Below, in pieces: positions 61,112 through 64,000 of a stretch of DNA of 64,000 nt; position 1 is the stretch's first letter, and each line of letters starts with the position of its first letter. The DNA comes from Sphingomonas_D zeicaulis (GTDB lineage Bacteria > Pseudomonadota > Alphaproteobacteria > Sphingomonadales > Sphingomonadaceae): assembly GCF_050433225.1 (NCBI RefSeq), contig NZ_JBNPXQ010000006.1, forward strand, positions 307,551 to 371,550, given 5' to 3'. The notes beneath the pieces were generated by a model, which was not told where the DNA came from, ran no database searches, and worked only from the letters and a program-made list of their open reading frames with translations. Made by a program: the position numbers and the translations under genes.

Positions 61112-61135
61112 CGTGCGTGGATCACAGGGCCGGGC

Positions 61136-62638
61136 TCACAGGGCGCGCATCAGGTTGATGAGGTCGGTCTTCTCCTGTTCGGTATAGCCGATCGCGTAGC
61201 GCCGGTCATAATAGCCGATCACGCCGCGCAGATCCTTCGCACTGCCGTTGGAGAAATAGGGGGCGCGGGCCGAGAGGCCGCGCAAGGTCTGCAAGGTGAT
61301 GCGGCCGACATCGGCGCATTTGCCGGTGGTCAGCGCGAAGCCGGGATCGCTGGTGAGGATCGTGCGGCCATAATGCGGGTGCGGCGTGCCGGTGCAGGTG
61401 ATGCGGAACAGCGGCAGATGCGGCGCGGGATCGGCGAAGGGCTGGTTGGTGGTGCCGAGATCGACCTGCCCGGGCGCCACGTCCATGCCCATATAGGTCA
61501 TGTTGTGGCAGAATACGCAGCTGTTGCGCACCGGATTGCCGAAGCCGACCGGCGAGTTGATGCCGGCACTGTCGGTGATCAGGAAGGTCTTGTCGCGGAA
61601 CACGCGCGCGCCGCGCGCCACCGAATCCCGGAAGGCGCGCACCGCGGGGGGCAGCTTCGCCTTGTCGGCCGCGGGCAGCTTCTCCCACGCCTCGAACTCG
61701 CTCCACACCGGCGTGCCCTGGCTGCCGAGCCGGCCGGGGGCGGAGACCTGCAAGGTGCGCGGGCCGCCGAGCGCGCCATCGGCATCGAGCGCGCCGCCAT
61801 CGCGATCCACTTGCTGCGCGGCATAGATGCGCCGCTCGAAATCGAGGATGCGGTCGATATCCCCCTCGTCGAGCTTTTTGGCGAAGGCGAGGTGGGCGCC
61901 GGCCGCGTCACGCATCTGCGCGGTCAGGCTGGGTACGCGGCCGTCCGCCATCAGATTGCCGCTGACCGGCTTGCCGGTGTCGGGATCGATCGGCAGCGGC
62001 ATTCCCGCCTTGGGATCATAGGCGAAGCCCATCGCCTCGATATATTTGAAGTTGGCGACGGGGCGGGGGCGGCGGAACACCGAGATCATCCCCGCGCCCT
62101 TCAGCCCGTAGCGCGGATCCAGGTTGCAGGTGGAGGGATCACGGACGACCTCGATCGTGAAGTCGGCGGCGATCGGCTTGCCCTTGATGTCGCGCGGCGG
62201 CCAGTGGCGGGGGATGCGGATCAGGCCATGATCGATCAGCAGCGAGTGCGAGGATCGATCCGCCTGCGGCAGGCTGGGGCAGTTGGAGCCATCTCCCGCG
62301 GCGAACAGCGGATCCTTGGCGCCATTGCGTTGCCATTGCCGCGCCGCCGAGGCCGCGGAGAGGCTCATCGCGTCGGCGGGCTGGTGGCAGGTCACGCAGG
62401 CGCGGCCGTTGGGGCCGATCGCGGTGAAGAAGGGGTGGCCCCTGGTCTCCATCGGCCCGCCATCGAGCAGCAGCCGCACCGTGCCGCTGCCGTTGGGATA
62501 ATCGAGCGTGGCGGGGAAGACGCGGCCCTCATCCGGATTCCACCAGCGATCGGGCTGGGTGCTGCCCTGGCCGATCGCGACGGAAGCGGCGGCGAGCGTT
62601 GCCGCGCTGGCGAGGATGAGGCGGCGCCAGGCCGGCAT
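61136..62638 (-). CDS. Secreted multihaem cytochrome c-like protein
   Basis: A 500-residue exported protein with two CxxCH haem sites, C81-V-T-C84-H in NGRACVTCHQPAD and CVFCHNM in VRNSCVFCHNMTYMGMD. The signal peptide is at residues 1-24 (AWRRLILASAATLAAASVAI). The C-terminal part ends RGLSARAPYFSNGSAKDLRG and YDRRYAIGYTEQEKTDLI, like di-haem peroxidase/MauG-type and other large cytochromes. It probably transfers electrons or oxidises a substrate in the periplasm. The longer upstream frame is a shadow of the MFS gene; ATG at 62638 overlaps that gene's stop by one base. Confidence 0.85.
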   Translation of the reverse strand: MPAWRRLILASAATLAAASVAIGQGSTQPDRWWNPDEGRVFPATLDYPNGSGTVRLLLDGGPMETRGHPFFTAIGPNGRACVTCHQPADAMSLSAASAARQWQRNGAKDPLFAAGDGSNCPSLPQADRSSHSLLIDHGLIRIPRHWPPRDIKGKPIAADFTIEVVRDPSTCNLDPRYGLKGAGMISVFRRPRPVANFKYIEAMGFAYDPKAGMPLPIDPDTGKPVSGNLMADGRVPSLTAQMRDAAGAHLAFAKKLDEGDIDRILDFERRIYAAQQVDRDGGALDADGALGGPRTLQVSAPGRLGSQGTPVWSEFEAWEKLPAADKAKLPPAVRAFRDSVARGARVFRDKTFLITDSAGINSPVGFGNPVRNSCVFCHNMTYMGMDVAPGQVDLGTTNQPFADPAPHLPLFRITCTGTPHPHYGRTILTSDPGFALTTGKCADVGRITLQTLRGLSARAPYFSNGSAKDLRGVIGYYDRRYAIGYTEQEKTDLINLMRAL

Positions 62639-63906
62639 CACGCCGCCTCCCGCCGGTTGCCGAGCGTGCGCAGCGGCACGATGAGCGCCGCGCCCGCCAG
62701 CAGCAGCACCGCCAGCACATGAACGGGCACCGCGACGCTGCCGGTGGTCGCCACCACCCAGCCGATCGCGATCGGCGCCACGCTGCTGCTGAGGTTGCCG
62801 CACAGGTTGATCGCGGCGATCGCGGCGGGGTTGCGCGCGCCGACGAATTTGGTCGGCACCGTCCAGAACACCGATTGCGCTGCACCCAGGCCGAGTCCGC
62901 CCAGCATCAGCGCGGCGAGCGCGAGCGGACCGTTGTGGGTGAGCATCGCCGCGCCGAACAGCGCCGCCGCCGCGAGCAGCATCGGGAAGGCGAGGTGGCC
63001 ATAGCGTTCGCCGCTGCGATCCGAATGGCGGGCGTTGAGGATCATGCCCGCGCCGATCGCCAGCCAGGGTAGCGCGCTGAGCACGCCCACCTCCAGCGGA
63101 TCGGTGCGCCCCAGCGTCTTGATCGCGATCGGCAGCCAGAAGATGATCGCGTTGGCGCCGGTGATCAGCACGAACCATACGCCGGCGCATAGCCACAGGA
63201 TTGGATCCCTGAGCGCGGCGGACAATGTGGCGCTGGGGGCGGCGGCCGGTCGGATGTCGGCAGCGAGTGCCGCCTCGATCGTCTCGCGTTCGGCCGCGTC
63301 CAGCCAGCGTGCGGCGGCGGGGCGGTCGGCGAACCAGATCAGCGCGGCGAGGCCGGCGATCACCGTCGCGATGCCCTCCACCGCGAACATCACCCGCCAG
63401 GATGCGACGCTGCCGGTCTCCATCGACAGCAGGGCGCCGCACAGGGGGCCGCCGAGGATCACCGAGATCGGGATCGCCAGCAAGGTGCCCGCGATCGCCC
63501 GCGCGCGATAATGCTGCGGCAGCCACTGGCTGACATACCAGACGACGCCGGGCGCGAAGCCGCTTTCGAACAGGCCGAGCAGGAAGCGCAGGATGTAGAA
63601 GTGCAGCGGCGTCTGGATCAGCGCCATCAAGGTGGCGACGCTGCCCCAGCCGATCACGCTGCCCGCGATCCACAGCCGCGGGCCGATGCGCTTGAGCACG
63701 GCGGCGCTCGGCAACTGGAACAGCAGATAGCCGACGAAGAAGATGCCGACGCCCAGCCCATAGGCGCGCGGATCGAGCCCGATATCGACATTCATGCGCA
63801 GCGCCGCGAAGCTGACGTTCACGCGGTCGAGCGAACTTAGAATGATCAGGAATGTGAGCGGCGCGACCACGCGCAGCATCACCTTGCGGTACGTCGTGGG
63901 TTCCAA
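62638..63906 (-). CDS. MFS transporter, ACS (anion:cation symporter) family
   Basis: A 422-residue, 12-helix major facilitator. LSSLDRVNVSFAALRMNVD at the first helix end, RFLLGLFESGFAPGVVWYVS in the middle and SQWLPQHYRARAIAGTLLA are the signatures of the ACS family, which imports tartrate, galactarate, phthalate and other carboxylates. It is upstream of the cytochrome gene with a one-base overlap, so the two and the OmpA-like gene form one minus-strand unit. Substrate likely an organic anion. Confidence 0.88.
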   Translation of the reverse strand: MEPTTYRKVMLRVVAPLTFLIILSSLDRVNVSFAALRMNVDIGLDPRAYGLGVGIFFVGYLLFQLPSAAVLKRIGPRLWIAGSVIGWGSVATLMALIQTPLHFYILRFLLGLFESGFAPGVVWYVSQWLPQHYRARAIAGTLLAIPISVILGGPLCGALLSMETGSVASWRVMFAVEGIATVIAGLAALIWFADRPAAARWLDAAERETIEAALAADIRPAAAPSATLSAALRDPILWLCAGVWFVLITGANAIIFWLPIAIKTLGRTDPLEVGVLSALPWLAIGAGMILNARHSDRSGERYGHLAFPMLLAAAALFGAAMLTHNGPLALAALMLGGLGLGAAQSVFWTVPTKFVGARNPAAIAAINLCGNLSSSVAPIAIGWVVATTGSVAVPVHVLAVLLLAGAALIVPLRTLGNRREAA

Positions 63907-64000
63907 GCACTACTTTGGCACATTTATAACCACTGGGTTCGTGAGGCGCTCGTTACAGTAGGGGCAGCGCCGCGGCGGTGGCTGAGCGAAGAGGTTGAGG
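63907..64000. promoter_or_regulatory. Upstream region of the ACS-type carrier
   Basis: The last 94 bases of the window precede the minus-strand MFS gene and contain an AT-richer stretch (tttggcacatttataaccac). They probably hold its promoter. The window ends before any further gene can be seen. Confidence 0.3.

Noticed and set aside
60533..62722. 729-codon plus-strand frame across the OmpA-like and cytochrome genes
   Set aside because: It is antisense to two supported genes, Gly/Ala/Arg-rich, and has no domain.
61136..63910. One open frame of 924 codons on the minus strand
   Set aside because: The part above 62638 is an out-of-frame shadow of the MFS gene at 62638-63906. The cytochrome homology and signal peptide start at 62638.

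Overview
The window is GC-rich, densely coded bacterial DNA. It is most likely from a sphingomonad (Alphaproteobacteria): there are two TonB-dependent receptors with the DDIVVTAR-type start typical of that group, several DUF1838-like proteins, and many catabolic oxidoreductases, hydrolases and MFS carriers packed into operons with 1- to 8-base overlaps. No rRNA, tRNA, CRISPR array, intact transposase or phage gene was recognised. The genus assignment is inference.

Left flank (1-5.5 kb): a flavodoxin-fold oxidoreductase, an epoxide hydrolase with a divergent LysR regulator, a DoxX protein, and three decayed pieces (a medium-chain dehydrogenase tail, an aldo/keto reductase head, and a truncated and frameshifted copy of an OmpA-like gene). 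The intact homologue of that last gene lies 56 kb away at 60.3-61.1 kb on the same strand, so the catabolic block sits between two imperfect direct repeats.

Catabolic block (5.5-60.3 kb), operon by operon: AraC regulator, FAD monooxygenase, arylmalonate-decarboxylase-like protein and MFS carrier (+, 5.5-10.1); isochorismatase-family amidase, PuuE-like deacetylase, IclR regulator, flavoprotein, medium-chain dehydrogenase and serine hydrolase (-, 10.1-16.6); TonB receptor (+, 16.8-19.4); DUF3598-like protein, dehydrogenase and VAO-type flavoprotein (-, 19.6-22.8); two DUF1838 proteins (+, 23.0-25.0); cytochrome c (-); Tat-exported amine oxidase and DUF3089 hydrolase (+, 25.7-28.2); a methyltransferase with a small partner plus MFS carrier (-, 28.2-31.0); MmgE/PrpD, HapK-like, SDR, VOC, FAD monooxygenase and aldehyde dehydrogenase (+, 31.2-37.3); HyuB, HyuA and aldehyde dehydrogenase (-, 37.4-43.0); a ten-gene operon with hydrolases, carrier, LeuC/LeuD-like hydratase, isocitrate-lyase-family lyase and alcohol dehydrogenase (+, 43.2-52.6); a second methyltransferase/small-partner pair coupled to a second VAO flavoprotein (-, 52.6-55.7); and a second TonB receptor with aldehyde dehydrogenase and an atypical alpha/beta-hydrolase (+, 55.9-60.3).

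Right flank (60.3-64 kb): OmpA-like protein, multi-haem-type secreted cytochrome c and an ACS-family MFS carrier on the minus strand.

Together this looks like one large supercluster for uptake and stepwise oxidation of a complex organic substrate. Outer-membrane receptors and inner-membrane carriers import it; flavoproteins, monooxygenases, dehydrogenases and aldehyde dehydrogenases oxidise it; hydrolases, HyuAB and a hydratase-lyase module break it down to central metabolites. No ring-cleaving dioxygenase or Rieske oxygenase was recognised, and the substrate cannot be read from the sequence. The most unusual elements are the duplicated methyltransferase/small-protein module, a cysteine-less arylmalonate-decarboxylase homologue, and two alpha/beta-hydrolases with histidine in the nucleophile position.
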